From Paludibacteraceae bacterium (GTDB lineage: Bacteria; Bacteroidota; Bacteroidia; Bacteroidales; Paludibacteraceae): a DNA stretch of 64,000 nucleotides. Location of the stretch: contig JAFGVV010000016.1 of NCBI GenBank assembly GCA_016937795.1, positions 37,572 through 101,571 of the forward strand, written 5' to 3'. Shown here in pieces: positions 57,432 through 64,000 of the stretch. How positions within the stretch are numbered: the stretch's first letter is position 1; each line of letters opens with the position of its first letter. The translations under genes and the position numbers were made by a program. The notes beneath the pieces were generated by a model, which saw nothing but the letters and a program-made list of their open reading frames with translations, was not told where the DNA came from and made no database searches.

Positions 57432-57932
57432 CTATTTCTTTATATTTCTTCTTTGCATCATATCGCCACGTCGTTCGGCATTGTTGCCTCTGCGTTCCGA
57501 CATTTTGGCACGACGGTCGGCCATGCGTTCGCGACGTTCGCTCATTTGGGCTTTGTGTTGCGCATATTTTTCAGGGCCCAGTATTTTTTCCATTTCAGCT
57601 TCATTGGCCTTGCGTCTTTCTTCGGCTTTCAGGCGTTGTTGCTCCCGCTGTTTGGTCATTTCGGCACGTTGTGTCTCACGTTCTTTGTCCTGCTTTTCGA
57701 AATATGTTTCCAGTTTTTTGCGTTGAGCATCCGTGAGTTCAAGGTCTACTGCCATATATCCCGCACGTTTCTCAGGAGTAACTTTATCGCGGCTTAGCTG
57801 ACGATTTTCCTGACGGTTTTCCTGACGAACACCCTGACGGTTTTTCTGGTTCGGACGTTGTGGCTGTTGAGCTACCATTACTGTGCTAAGTGCAAATATC
57901 ATTGCTACTATTGCGATACTATACTTTTTCAT
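57432..57932 (-). CDS. basic, Spy-like periplasmic protein
   Basis: This 166-residue protein has a signal peptide MKKYSIAIVAMIFALSTVMVA. The mature part is extremely rich in Arg, Glu, Gln and Lys and largely helical, with DLELTDAQRKKLETYFEKQ (Spy/CpxP-like LTxxQ motif) and a C-terminal tail of RRExMADRRAKMSERR-type repeats. It resembles Bacteroidota proteins annotated DUF4890. A chaperone or envelope-stress role is possible by analogy only. I chose the ATG at 57932 to keep the signal peptide. Confidence 0.75.
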   Translation of the reverse strand: MKKYSIAIVAMIFALSTVMVAQQPQRPNQKNRQGVRQENRQENRQLSRDKVTPEKRAGYMAVDLELTDAQRKKLETYFEKQDKERETQRAEMTKQREQQRLKAEERRKANEAEMEKILGPEKYAQHKAQMSERRERMADRRAKMSERRGNNAERRGDMMQRRNIKK

Positions 57933-58327
57933 ATGTTTATACTTTTTTTTTAATTTGTCACATGGCACTCACACATAAACATTTCCTTGAGTATCAAAGT
58001 ATGCTTGTCGTGTTTCGGTTCATGTTGTTATACTTTTATTTATTTTTATCAATAACACTGCTTTTGTGCCGGCACATTAACCCGGGTGTAAAAATGCCCG
58101 CACTCAGCAAATTTGTTTCTTTGTGTGTATTGACTTAGCAAAACAATAAAGGTTTAAACCCAACCATCAAAAAAAAAAAAAACAGCTCTCACAAAGAACA
58201 AAGAGCAAAGACAAAAGACAAAAGACAAGACTTTTGGCCGCATGACTAATTGATTATCAGTTCCGCAACACGAAACCTCTCAATACTCAATACTCAATAT
58301 CAGTACTCAATACTCAATACTCAGTAC
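57933..58327. other. gene-free spacer with two tandem arrays
   Basis: No gene was found. The right half has AAAGAACAAAGAGCAAAG with AGACAAAAGACAAAAGAC units (58193-58231) and a CAATACTCAATACTCAATA array with about 8-bp period (58278-58330). Both are short-period spacer repeats. Confidence 0.5.
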
Positions 58328-58990
58328 TCAAAAAAAACTCTCCCAGTGTTCAGGAAAAGGAGCTTCAATGCGCAAACTCTGTCGCGTATAAGGATGTGTA
58401 AACGACAATCGGGTAGCATGCAGAAACATATGGTTTATGCCCAACTGTTGGGCAAAGAGGCGATTTTGTTTGCCATCGCCATGCACACGGTCGTTGATAA
58501 TATAGTGACGCAATTGAGCCAGGTGCTGCCTTATCTGATGCCAGCGCCCGGTAAGCAGTTCGGCTTCCACAATGCTGAATCGTGCCGTTGCATAGCGGTC
58601 GGTAGCCATTGGCAGCTCTATCTGTTTTAGCAATGCAAAACGCGTTTCGGCTGTGCGCAGCGCACCTTTGTCGTTTTTCACATCGCGCACACTGTCAATC
58701 GTTTCGGGCATCCAGCCACGCACCAATGCAGTATATATTTTGTGACTCGCCTCCGAGGCCAGCACCTGCTGCAAGCGCTGCGTACATTCGGCACTGTGGG
58801 CAAACAGCAGCACACCCGAGCTGGGACGATCGATGCGATGCACGGGATACAGCATACGCCCCGTCTGCTCCCGCAAAAGCTGCAAAGCCACAGGCGCATC
58901 GTCGTCGGCAATGGATGTGCGATGCACCAACATGCCACAGGGCTTGTTTATCACCGTAAAAAAATCGTCGCTATAAAGTATGGGGAGCAT
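58328..58990 (-). CDS. RluA-family pseudouridine synthase (TruC-like)
   Basis: This 220-residue protein has the catalytic motif HRIDRPSSGVLLFA with the conserved Asp. The start LPILYSDDFFTVINKPCGML and the length, without an S4 domain, resemble TruC, which modifies U65 in some tRNAs. I chose the ATG at 58990; the frame to 59047 adds nothing typical. The exact RNA target is inferred. It is GC-richer than the genes to its right. Confidence 0.87.
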   Translation of the reverse strand: MLPILYSDDFFTVINKPCGMLVHRTSIADDDAPVALQLLREQTGRMLYPVHRIDRPSSGVLLFAHSAECTQRLQQVLASEASHKIYTALVRGWMPETIDSVRDVKNDKGALRTAETRFALLKQIELPMATDRYATARFSIVEAELLTGRWHQIRQHLAQLRHYIINDRVHGDGKQNRLFAQQLGINHMFLHATRLSFTHPYTRQSLRIEAPFPEHWESFF

Positions 58991-59036
58991 AAAGTAAATA
59001 TGGTGGCGAAATTGTATAAACTGTATCTTTTCAGTG

Positions 59037-59346
59037 CTATTCTTCAAAACCAGCTTCCCTCAACGTTTCAAGATGCTTCGAACAGGCATAACTGTATTTG
59101 CCGGCCAGAGGGTAAGTGCCTTCGGTAATTCAAAAACAATTTTCCTCACCCTCCACAAACATTCTCAGATGCCCTACCCCATAATCTGCCAACAATTTCA
59201 TTAAGCAGCTTAGCGCTAAAGTCGCTACTGCCCGCCAATATGCTGTGGAAAACTTCTAAACGGTCGTCAACTGATAATTCGTTGAGTTTTTCGGTATCGC
59301 GGAAAAAAGACATAAAGTCAGCGCGGGTGAAGAATGTATAGTTCAT
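59037..59346 (-). pseudogene. small broken gene at the edge of the accessory region
   Basis: A 66-codon frame from 59346 (MNYTFFTRADFMSFFRDTEK) stops at 59146. A second frame continues with KLLADYGVGHLRMFVEGEEN, is interrupted by an in-frame TGA at 59130-59132, then runs ITEGTYPLAGKYSYACSKHL and ends with LREAGFEE and a TAG. The parts read like one protein of about 100 residues broken by a frameshift near 59200 and one stop. I do not recognise the family. It lies between the pseudouridine synthase and the restriction cassette. Confidence 0.5.
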
Positions 59347-59437
59347 TCTTGAAATAAACAGAAAGTTTATGTTGTTAAATACAATTACAATTTGTGTATT
59401 TCAAAAAACCAGTGTGAACAAAACAACAATCTGTAAA

Positions 59438-60589
59438 CTATGTAAAACGTATTTGCAAGTTAAGCTTTATGAATAATTCATTATTCTCTTCATAAACCCA
59501 ACCATATTTATAAGGTTTAGCTTTACCGACTTTCTCAAAACCTGGATTATCATTATCTTCACTTGTTGCAGGCTGATCTAACTTAGTATTGTTGATAAGA
59601 TATGTTTGAAACTCATTTTTGTTATAAATATGATAGCAAACTATATCACCATCTTCTTTAACAATAATAATTCCACCAGTTGCGTCATATTTACCAGTAA
59701 AAACAGCCTCTGGGGTCATACCCAAAGCAACCTCACTAAGAAAATTTTTTATTTTATATTCATAAAAAGGATGTCCACTTGCTAAATTAAATTTTAAAGG
59801 ATTTCTTTCATTCAATATAGATACTAAATCTGTAATCCTTGACCTTCCAGTATTGAATTTACTATAAACTAGATGTGAAATTATTTCAGGAAGCTGTGAA
59901 TCGATTAACTGTAAATTAAGATGAAGATTCTCAGATTGTATTCGAACAAATTCATATTTAAAACCTAATTCTTCAAGCGTATTTAAACGTAGGGTAATTT
60001 TTGATTTTTTTGTGCCCTTTGTCAATCTCAGCGTCTCGTAATTAAAATGTTTCAAATCAAAATCTAAACCGACAGGTTTAGTTAATTTATAAATGAAATT
60101 TGTACCAGCAGCAGGATTAAAAAGTGTTGAATCACTACCAATCATTGATTTGATACTAAAACCAAATGTTGGATTTGATCCAGTATTATAATCATGAACA
60201 ACTATTTTTATATCAGATTTATCAAGACTTGTAGCAGAAAGCGTATTGACATCAATACTATTCAAAAATTTCTCAATTTCAGGAAATTGGAAACTAAGAC
60301 CAGATGAACCTTTTAGGTTTTTGAAAAGCTCTTGAGACTTTTCAATAAATTCATTTATTTGAAGCTCAAATATGATATCTTTAGTATTACCATCAACCAC
60401 TTTAATTGTATCATTGTAGATATACTCACGTCTTTTGTCAGCCTCCACCCTAAGAATTTTAATTAACGGATAGTAAATATCTGCTAAAGCATTTAAATCA
60501 GCATCTGCGGCATTTAATCTGCCATCTGCAAGCAGTTTTAAAAAAACATATATCTCACTCCATTCTCCTTTATTGCCTCTCATAATCAT
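59438..60589 (-). CDS. HpaII-type restriction endonuclease
   Basis: This 383-residue protein matches the HpaII family: the start GNKGEWSEIYVFLKLLADGR and AADADLNALADIYYPLIKI, and later VVHDYNTGSNPTFGFSIKSM. HpaII cuts CCGG. It overlaps the methyltransferase stop by one base (TAATG), so it is the last gene of the cassette. The coding sequence is clearly AT-richer than the core genes, which supports transfer. The CCGG specificity is inferred from the family. Confidence 0.88.
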   Translation of the reverse strand: MIMRGNKGEWSEIYVFLKLLADGRLNAADADLNALADIYYPLIKILRVEADKRREYIYNDTIKVVDGNTKDIIFELQINEFIEKSQELFKNLKGSSGLSFQFPEIEKFLNSIDVNTLSATSLDKSDIKIVVHDYNTGSNPTFGFSIKSMIGSDSTLFNPAAGTNFIYKLTKPVGLDFDLKHFNYETLRLTKGTKKSKITLRLNTLEELGFKYEFVRIQSENLHLNLQLIDSQLPEIISHLVYSKFNTGRSRITDLVSILNERNPLKFNLASGHPFYEYKIKNFLSEVALGMTPEAVFTGKYDATGGIIIVKEDGDIVCYHIYNKNEFQTYLINNTKLDQPATSEDNDNPGFEKVGKAKPYKYGWVYEENNELFIKLNLQIRFT

Positions 60590-61863
60590 TAGAGTATTTT
60601 TGAAATTATTTCTTTTGCAGTAGCTTGTATCGCTGGTACAGCTACAGAGTTACCAAATTGTTTGTACGCTGATGCGTCTGCAACAGGGATATTAAACTCT
60701 TCAGGAAAACCTTGTAATCGAGCCCATTCGCGAGGTGTCATTTTACGAATACCTTCTCTGTTTACTTCACCTTTAATATGAGTTGTTGGTGTAAAGTCAG
60801 TAATTCTTTTATCTATTACAAGATTTCTTTCACGCCCCATACCTCCAACGACAATTGCATTTGAAACACCATTGTCAGGTATTATCTCAAATCCAAACCC
60901 ATTACCTTTACTTTCATGTCTGGCTTTATGATTATGAAGGGTTTGTAGATATTGTGTTGAAATATAGTATTTAGTATCAACCACTCTTTTTTCACGAACA
61001 TCTAAAAATACTTTTTTAGAATCAATTGGAGCAGGATAATTAAACTCAGTAATTCCCAAATCATTTCTAAATCCAACTATGTAAATTCTTTCTCTATTTT
61101 GTGGTACTCCAAAATTTCGAGCATTAACAATCTCAGGCTCTGGCACGAAGTACCCCAAATCATTTCGTAAAACATTTAAAATTGTAGCTAAAGTTCTACC
61201 ACCATTGTGATTGCGTAAGCCTTTTACATTTTCTAAAAAGATGGCTTTGGGTCGTTTTCGTTTAATAATTTCGGCAACATCAAAAAACAAAGTCCCTCTT
61301 GTATCTTCAAATCCACCTCTTTTTCCTGCTATTGAAAAAGCCTGACATGGAAAACCTCCGCATAAAACATCAAAGTTATCAGGTATATATGATTTTGTTT
61401 CTTCTTTTGTAATATCACCAAAAGGGACTTCTCCAAAATTTGCTCTGTATGTTCGTTGAGCTTCTTTGTCCCATTCACTTGTAAAAAGACATTTTCCACC
61501 CAGATTCTGTAATGCAATTCTAAAACCTCCAATGCCTGCAAACAAATCAATAAATGTGAATTTAGGTTTTTCAGGTGTCGGGAATGGTACACTTTCAACC
61601 TCAAATAACAATTGTTGTAAAGCAGCTTCAGAAGCAATAAGATTTTCTCCTTCTTCATGTTTATACTCTACAATCTGTTTTATGTATTTTAATGCTTCCT
61701 TCTCATAGTGCTTCCCAACTTTCGTGTTAAGATTATGCAAATAATGTGTTACAACTGCCTTCTTGTGGTTTACAGAAACAGGTTCAATGATTTTGATTTG
61801 AAACTTTTTCCCGTCAAACTCTTCAATACTAATACTTTCTTTTATCTTCATTGATCTCATCAA
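60589..61863 (-). CDS. DNA cytosine-5 methyltransferase (HpaII-type cassette)
   Basis: This 424-residue enzyme has all main 5mC methyltransferase motifs: FIDLFAGIGGFRIAL (motif I, near residue 104), the catalytic GFPCQAFSIAG with Cys173, ENVKGL, QNRERIYIVGF, and MTPREWARLQGFPEEF with YKQFGNSVAVPAI at the end. The target recognition domain lies between about 270 and 370. An N-terminal extension of about 100 residues precedes motif I. The start at 61863 overlaps vsr by 35 nt; 61851 is an alternative. Confidence 0.94.
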   Translation of the reverse strand: MMRSMKIKESISIEEFDGKKFQIKIIEPVSVNHKKAVVTHYLHNLNTKVGKHYEKEALKYIKQIVEYKHEEGENLIASEAALQQLLFEVESVPFPTPEKPKFTFIDLFAGIGGFRIALQNLGGKCLFTSEWDKEAQRTYRANFGEVPFGDITKEETKSYIPDNFDVLCGGFPCQAFSIAGKRGGFEDTRGTLFFDVAEIIKRKRPKAIFLENVKGLRNHNGGRTLATILNVLRNDLGYFVPEPEIVNARNFGVPQNRERIYIVGFRNDLGITEFNYPAPIDSKKVFLDVREKRVVDTKYYISTQYLQTLHNHKARHESKGNGFGFEIIPDNGVSNAIVVGGMGRERNLVIDKRITDFTPTTHIKGEVNREGIRKMTPREWARLQGFPEEFNIPVADASAYKQFGNSVAVPAIQATAKEIISKIL

Positions 61864-62251
61864 TTAATCTGTTATAAACAGTTTTGTTTTTAATTTCACA
61901 CCCCCAAACCACTATCACCTTATATCCTGTTTCTCTGAGTTGGTTGTGTTTCTTTATATCGTTTTTAATATTTCCTTCAATCTTTTCCTTCCACCATTCT
62001 GTACGGGTAGCAGGTAGTTTAAAGTATTTGCAGTTCTCGTGTCCGTGCCAGAAGCAGCCGTTTACGAAAACCACAGTTTTGTACTTTGGCAGTACAATGT
62101 CCGGCTTGCCGGGCAGTTTTTTGTCGTTCAGCCTGTACCGGAAACCATTCGCAAACAAAAACTTCCGCACCAGTATTTCGGGTTTTGTATCCTTATTCCG
62201 GATACGGCTCATATTGTAACTGCGGGTAGCTTTGTCGTGTACGTCGGCCAT
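61829..62251 (-). CDS. vsr: very short patch repair endonuclease (Vsr)
   Basis: This 140-residue nuclease starts with DKATRSYNMSRIRNKDTKPE. The catalytic Asp51 lies in GKPDIVLPKYKTVVFVNGC, followed by the WHGH motif (residues 68-71) and Cys66/Cys74 for zinc. Vsr nicks at T:G mismatches made by deamination of 5-methylcytosine, here presumably within CCGG. It overlaps the methyltransferase and follows the XRE gene by 3 nt. HpaII-type systems with a Vsr are known. Confidence 0.94.
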   Translation of the reverse strand: MADVHDKATRSYNMSRIRNKDTKPEILVRKFLFANGFRYRLNDKKLPGKPDIVLPKYKTVVFVNGCFWHGHENCKYFKLPATRTEWWKEKIEGNIKNDIKKHNQLRETGYKVIVVWGCEIKNKTVYNRLIDEINEDKRKY

Positions 62252-62254
62252 GGG

Positions 62255-62494
62255 CTATAAATTCATATCCCTGAAGTTCTCAAAATTCGGGTGGTCGAAA
62301 AAATCTTTCAGGCTTACTTTTAGTGAGTTTGCTATTCTTTCGATATTTACAATGGAGATATTTCGTTGTCCGCTTTCGACACTGGCAATATAGCTTCGGT
62401 CTAAATCCGAAGTATATGCTAAATCTTTTTGAGTCATGTTTTTAAGCTCACGCAACTCTTTGATTCTTAAACCGATTTTTTCTTTACAATCCAT
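62255..62494 (-). CDS. XRE-family regulator (restriction-modification controller)
   Basis: This 79-residue protein has a helix-turn-helix of the XRE type: LRIKELRELKNMTQKDLAYT, then SDLDRSYIASVESGQRNIS. The size is typical of C proteins, which delay endonuclease expression until methylation is established. It is the first gene of the cassette, and an inverted repeat (62518-62540) lies 24 nt upstream. Confidence 0.88.
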   Translation of the reverse strand: MDCKEKIGLRIKELRELKNMTQKDLAYTSDLDRSYIASVESGQRNISIVNIERIANSLKVSLKDFFDHPNFENFRDMNL

Positions 62495-62517
62495 TTTACA
62501 AAATAATTAAAATGTTG

Positions 62518-62540
62518 ACTATAAATCAAAGATTATAAGT
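62518..62540 (-). promoter_or_regulatory. candidate operator (C-box-like inverted repeat)
   Basis: ACTATAAATC and GATTATAAGT are separated by AAA. The outer ACT/AGT and inner ATC/GAT pair as an inverted repeat; the middle is less symmetric. C-protein operators often contain ACT...AGT boxes. On the minus strand the region also includes TATAAT. The assignment is a candidate only. Confidence 0.4.
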
Positions 62541-62603
62541 AACATAATGTTAATCATTAAAAATATATTAATCATCTTTGAATACTACCAAAATAAAACT
62601 AAA

Positions 62604-62633
62604 AAGACCATTCGAACTTATCCGAACGGTCTT
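62604..62633 (-). terminator. terminator between small genes and the restriction cassette
   Basis: The stem AAGACC / GGTCTT with an inner TTCG / CGAA is followed on the minus strand by a T run. It lies 44 bp beyond the stop at 62677 and separates the two transcription units. Confidence 0.65.
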
Positions 62634-62676
62634 AAAAACTTATGCAATGTACAATAACGCTTTACTTGCCAAATAT

Positions 62677-62958
62677 TTAGTTTTGAGAACTATAAAACGA
62701 TCCTATTTTCAATTTTCGATATAATGGCTCCCCCATTAAATCATAAATATCTTGTCCGTATTTTTCGCAAACAACAAAGCATTTTGCCATTAAATTATTA
62801 AATCGGCTTATATCTTCTTTGTTATAGCTTGGCAATTTTGTTTCCGTATTTATATAATCCGCAAAATCATCGTCAGGGTGAAAACTCAAATTTTCGTCAT
62901 TTACAAGCTGAAAAGCAAACTGCCTGACATCTTCTATTGTATTGATTTCTTTAATCAT
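62677..62958 (-). CDS. small uncharacterised protein 1
   Basis: This 93-residue soluble, acidic protein starts IKEINTIEDVRQFAFQLVND and has FHPDDDFADYIN and RFNNLMAKCFVVCEKYGQD. I recognise no family. I prefer the ATG at 62958 over 62970. It is the third of three small minus-strand genes with short gaps, ending at a terminator. The style resembles cargo genes of mobile elements. Confidence 0.7.
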   Translation of the reverse strand: MIKEINTIEDVRQFAFQLVNDENLSFHPDDDFADYINTETKLPSYNKEDISRFNNLMAKCFVVCEKYGQDIYDLMGEPLYRKLKIGSFYSSQN

Positions 62959-62970
62959 AATCGTAAACAT

Positions 62971-63228
62971 TCAATTATTTTCATACACCAACTCTCTTGT
63001 ATCAGTCCAGATATATTGCTCCAACACATCATCAATAAATTCGTGTACATAAGGGCGTTCAGCAAATTCGAGCGCTTCCTGTTTGCTATCGAAACATGAG
63101 GCAAAGTTGAAATTATCGGTCCAGCGAAGTCCTGTAATGCTAACCGAGAGAAACCGGTCTTTAGTAAAATTACTTATACATACTTTGTGTACAGTGGTAG
63201 TTAGGTTACCATTCATGTCAAGTATCAT
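62971..63228 (-). CDS. small uncharacterised protein 2
   Basis: This 85-residue protein has VHKVCISNFTKDRFLSVSIT and FDSKQEALEFAERPYVHEFI; the second segment resembles a short helix that caps a beta-sheet. No family recognised. It lies 12 bp upstream of protein 1 and 18 bp downstream of protein 3, so the three are one operon. Confidence 0.7.
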   Translation of the reverse strand: MILDMNGNLTTTVHKVCISNFTKDRFLSVSITGLRWTDNFNFASCFDSKQEALEFAERPYVHEFIDDVLEQYIWTDTRELVYENN

Positions 63229-63246
63229 AATTGTAATGGTATTAAG

Positions 63247-63531
63247 TTATCGGATAAAATAACAGGAAGATGCAATATCAAAAATAGCATCGACATCCAC
63301 TTCTTCGGTTTCGTCCTCTTCGTTGAACCTGATAAGTTTGTCGGTAGGATATATGTACCATGCCCGGGAAAATTCAGATTTTTCGCCAAGCTTTACATCT
63401 TTTGTTTTAATGTGTATTGCTAATTGTGTGTCGGCAGAATATGCCTCTTTATCGGAAAAATATTCTTCTACAACAGAAAAAAGCAAATCGTTAAATTGCG
63501 CACGTTGCGTATAGCTACCAGAATTTGTCAT
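63247..63531 (-). CDS. small uncharacterised protein 3
   Basis: This 94-residue protein reads AQFNDLLFSVVEEYFSDKEA and SEFSRAWYIYPTDKLIRFNE, then an acidic stretch EEDETEEVDVDAIFDIA. No family recognised. It is the first gene of the small operon. A TAACTTTG element on the minus strand (63655-63662) is a weak promoter candidate about 120 bp upstream. Confidence 0.7.
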   Translation of the reverse strand: MTNSGSYTQRAQFNDLLFSVVEEYFSDKEAYSADTQLAIHIKTKDVKLGEKSEFSRAWYIYPTDKLIRFNEEDETEEVDVDAIFDIASSCYFIR

Positions 63532-63850
63532 AATGCTTTAAAATTTAATGGTTAAGTGATTTGATAAATTTCAATAAAAATCAGTAGTAACATACTGAAA
63601 CAATAATTGTATATGCGTTAGTGATTCAGATAATTACGTTTTTTTTCAATGTCTCAAAGTTACAAAACATTATTCACATAATGGTAAAAAACAATCAGTT
63701 TTTTAAAATTATGTTCCGATGTAGTCTTAACTCTTTCACAAACAACAAAGTGTCGCTTTTAAGAGAATAGTGTAGCAATTCAATCCACATTTCAACACCC
63801 CTCCCCTTCCCCTTATTATATTTTTCGGCAAACAGGCAGCAGAGTACAGG
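63532..63850. other. gene-free AT-rich spacer
   Basis: No convincing gene or RNA is seen. The region holds a possible minus-strand -7 element (63655-63662) and a short CCCCTCCCCTTCCCC tract (63808-63823 area). It leads into the tandem array. Confidence 0.5.
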
Positions 63851-64000
63851 GTAGGAAGTGCTGTCGTAATTTTATTATGGACTTCGGGAGCAGGTAGGAA
63901 GTGCTGTCGTAATTTCATTTTGGACTTCGGAGCAGGTAGGAAGTGCTGTCGTAATTTCATTATGGACTTCGGGAGCAGGTAGGAAGTGCTGTCGTAATTT
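63851..64000. repeat. 43-bp tandem repeat array (continues past window)
   Basis: Three full units (63851-63893, 63894-63935, 63936-63978) and a partial fourth (63979-64000) each begin GTAGGAAGTGCTGTCGTAAT and end ACTTCGGGAGCAG or ACTTCGGAGCAG. Units are 42-43 bp and differ by a few bases, so they are contiguous copies without spacers. The unit length is not a multiple of three, so it is unlikely to encode a protein repeat. Confidence 0.88.

Noticed and set aside
59130..59132. In-frame TGA as a selenocysteine codon
   Set aside because: The gene also needs a frameshift, and no selenocysteine insertion element or selenoprotein family is recognisable; decay is simpler.
63736..63960. Minus-strand frame with repeated KLRQHFLPAP segments
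   Set aside because: The apparent protein repeat comes from reading across the 42-43 bp DNA array; the frame shifts between 43-bp units.
63851..64000. Repeat array as a CRISPR locus
   Set aside because: Units are contiguous and alike over their full 42-43 bp; there are no unique spacers and no cas genes in the window.

Overview
The window looks like the chromosome of a Bacteroidota bacterium, most likely an anaerobic member of the Bacteroidales. The evidence is the recN / DUF4835 / coaBC / rpoZ / bamD block, a Bacteroidota-type omega subunit, several TAnnTTTG promoters with an upstream TTG about 19-21 bp away, few Shine-Dalgarno sites, AT-rich spacers, a ferredoxin-dependent 2-oxoacid oxidoreductase, and a methylmalonyl-CoA decarboxylase/propionyl-CoA carboxylase-type gene pair. 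No rRNA, tRNA or CRISPR array was seen.

Layout. 1-8.7 kb is a minus-strand housekeeping run: recN (cut by the window edge), DUF4835, coaBC, rpoZ, bamD, apbE, dihydroorotase, a polyprenol-phosphate-mannose-synthase-like enzyme and a WalJ-like metallo-hydrolase. 8.9-18.8 kb is mostly plus strand: membrane proteins, YjbQ, DUF2891, a DUF2089/Yip1-like pair, two alpha/beta hydrolases, an AddB-like nuclease and a CYTH protein. 18.9-21.7 kb is a four-gene korDABC/vor-type operon, convergent with the minus-strand branched-chain amino-acid operon ilvD-ilvB-ilvN-(acyl-ACP thioesterase)-ilvC at 21.7-28.4 kb. 29-36 kb holds dxs, trkA, two trkH copies and a PsiE-like protein. 36-45.5 kb (minus) holds a glycosyltransferase, a biotin carrier with its carboxyltransferase, an ABC-F protein and two envelope-polysaccharide genes. 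45.8-59 kb is a mosaic with panB, a serine hydrolase, a frameshifted polysaccharide deacetylase, lipoproteins, D-lactate dehydrogenase, YgiQ, OsmC, a GH13 amylase lipoprotein and a pseudouridine synthase, separated by repeat-rich spacers. 59-64 kb is an AT-rich accessory patch: a broken gene, a complete HpaII-type restriction-modification cassette with a Vsr repair nuclease and XRE regulator, three unrecognised small genes and a 43-bp tandem repeat that runs off the edge.

The most notable signal is upstream of ilvD. A 22-codon leader peptide, 13 of whose residues are Ile, Val or Leu, is preceded by a good Bacteroidota promoter and followed by a perfect 13-bp intrinsic terminator. A competing helix overlaps the leader stop codon. 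This is a complete transcription attenuator for the ilv operon, and it lies in what otherwise reads as empty spacer.

Other structure that genes do not explain: a roughly 250-bp MITE-like element present twice in opposite orientation (33.8 and 51.6 kb), an 80-bp inverted repeat bracketing the GH13 gene, a cluster of short palindromes at 50.3 kb, and many short-period repeats in the spacers. Metabolically, ilv (2-oxoisovalerate), panB and coaBC (pantothenate and CoA) and the kor/vor oxidoreductase share branched-chain oxoacids or CoA chemistry, although they are not one operon.
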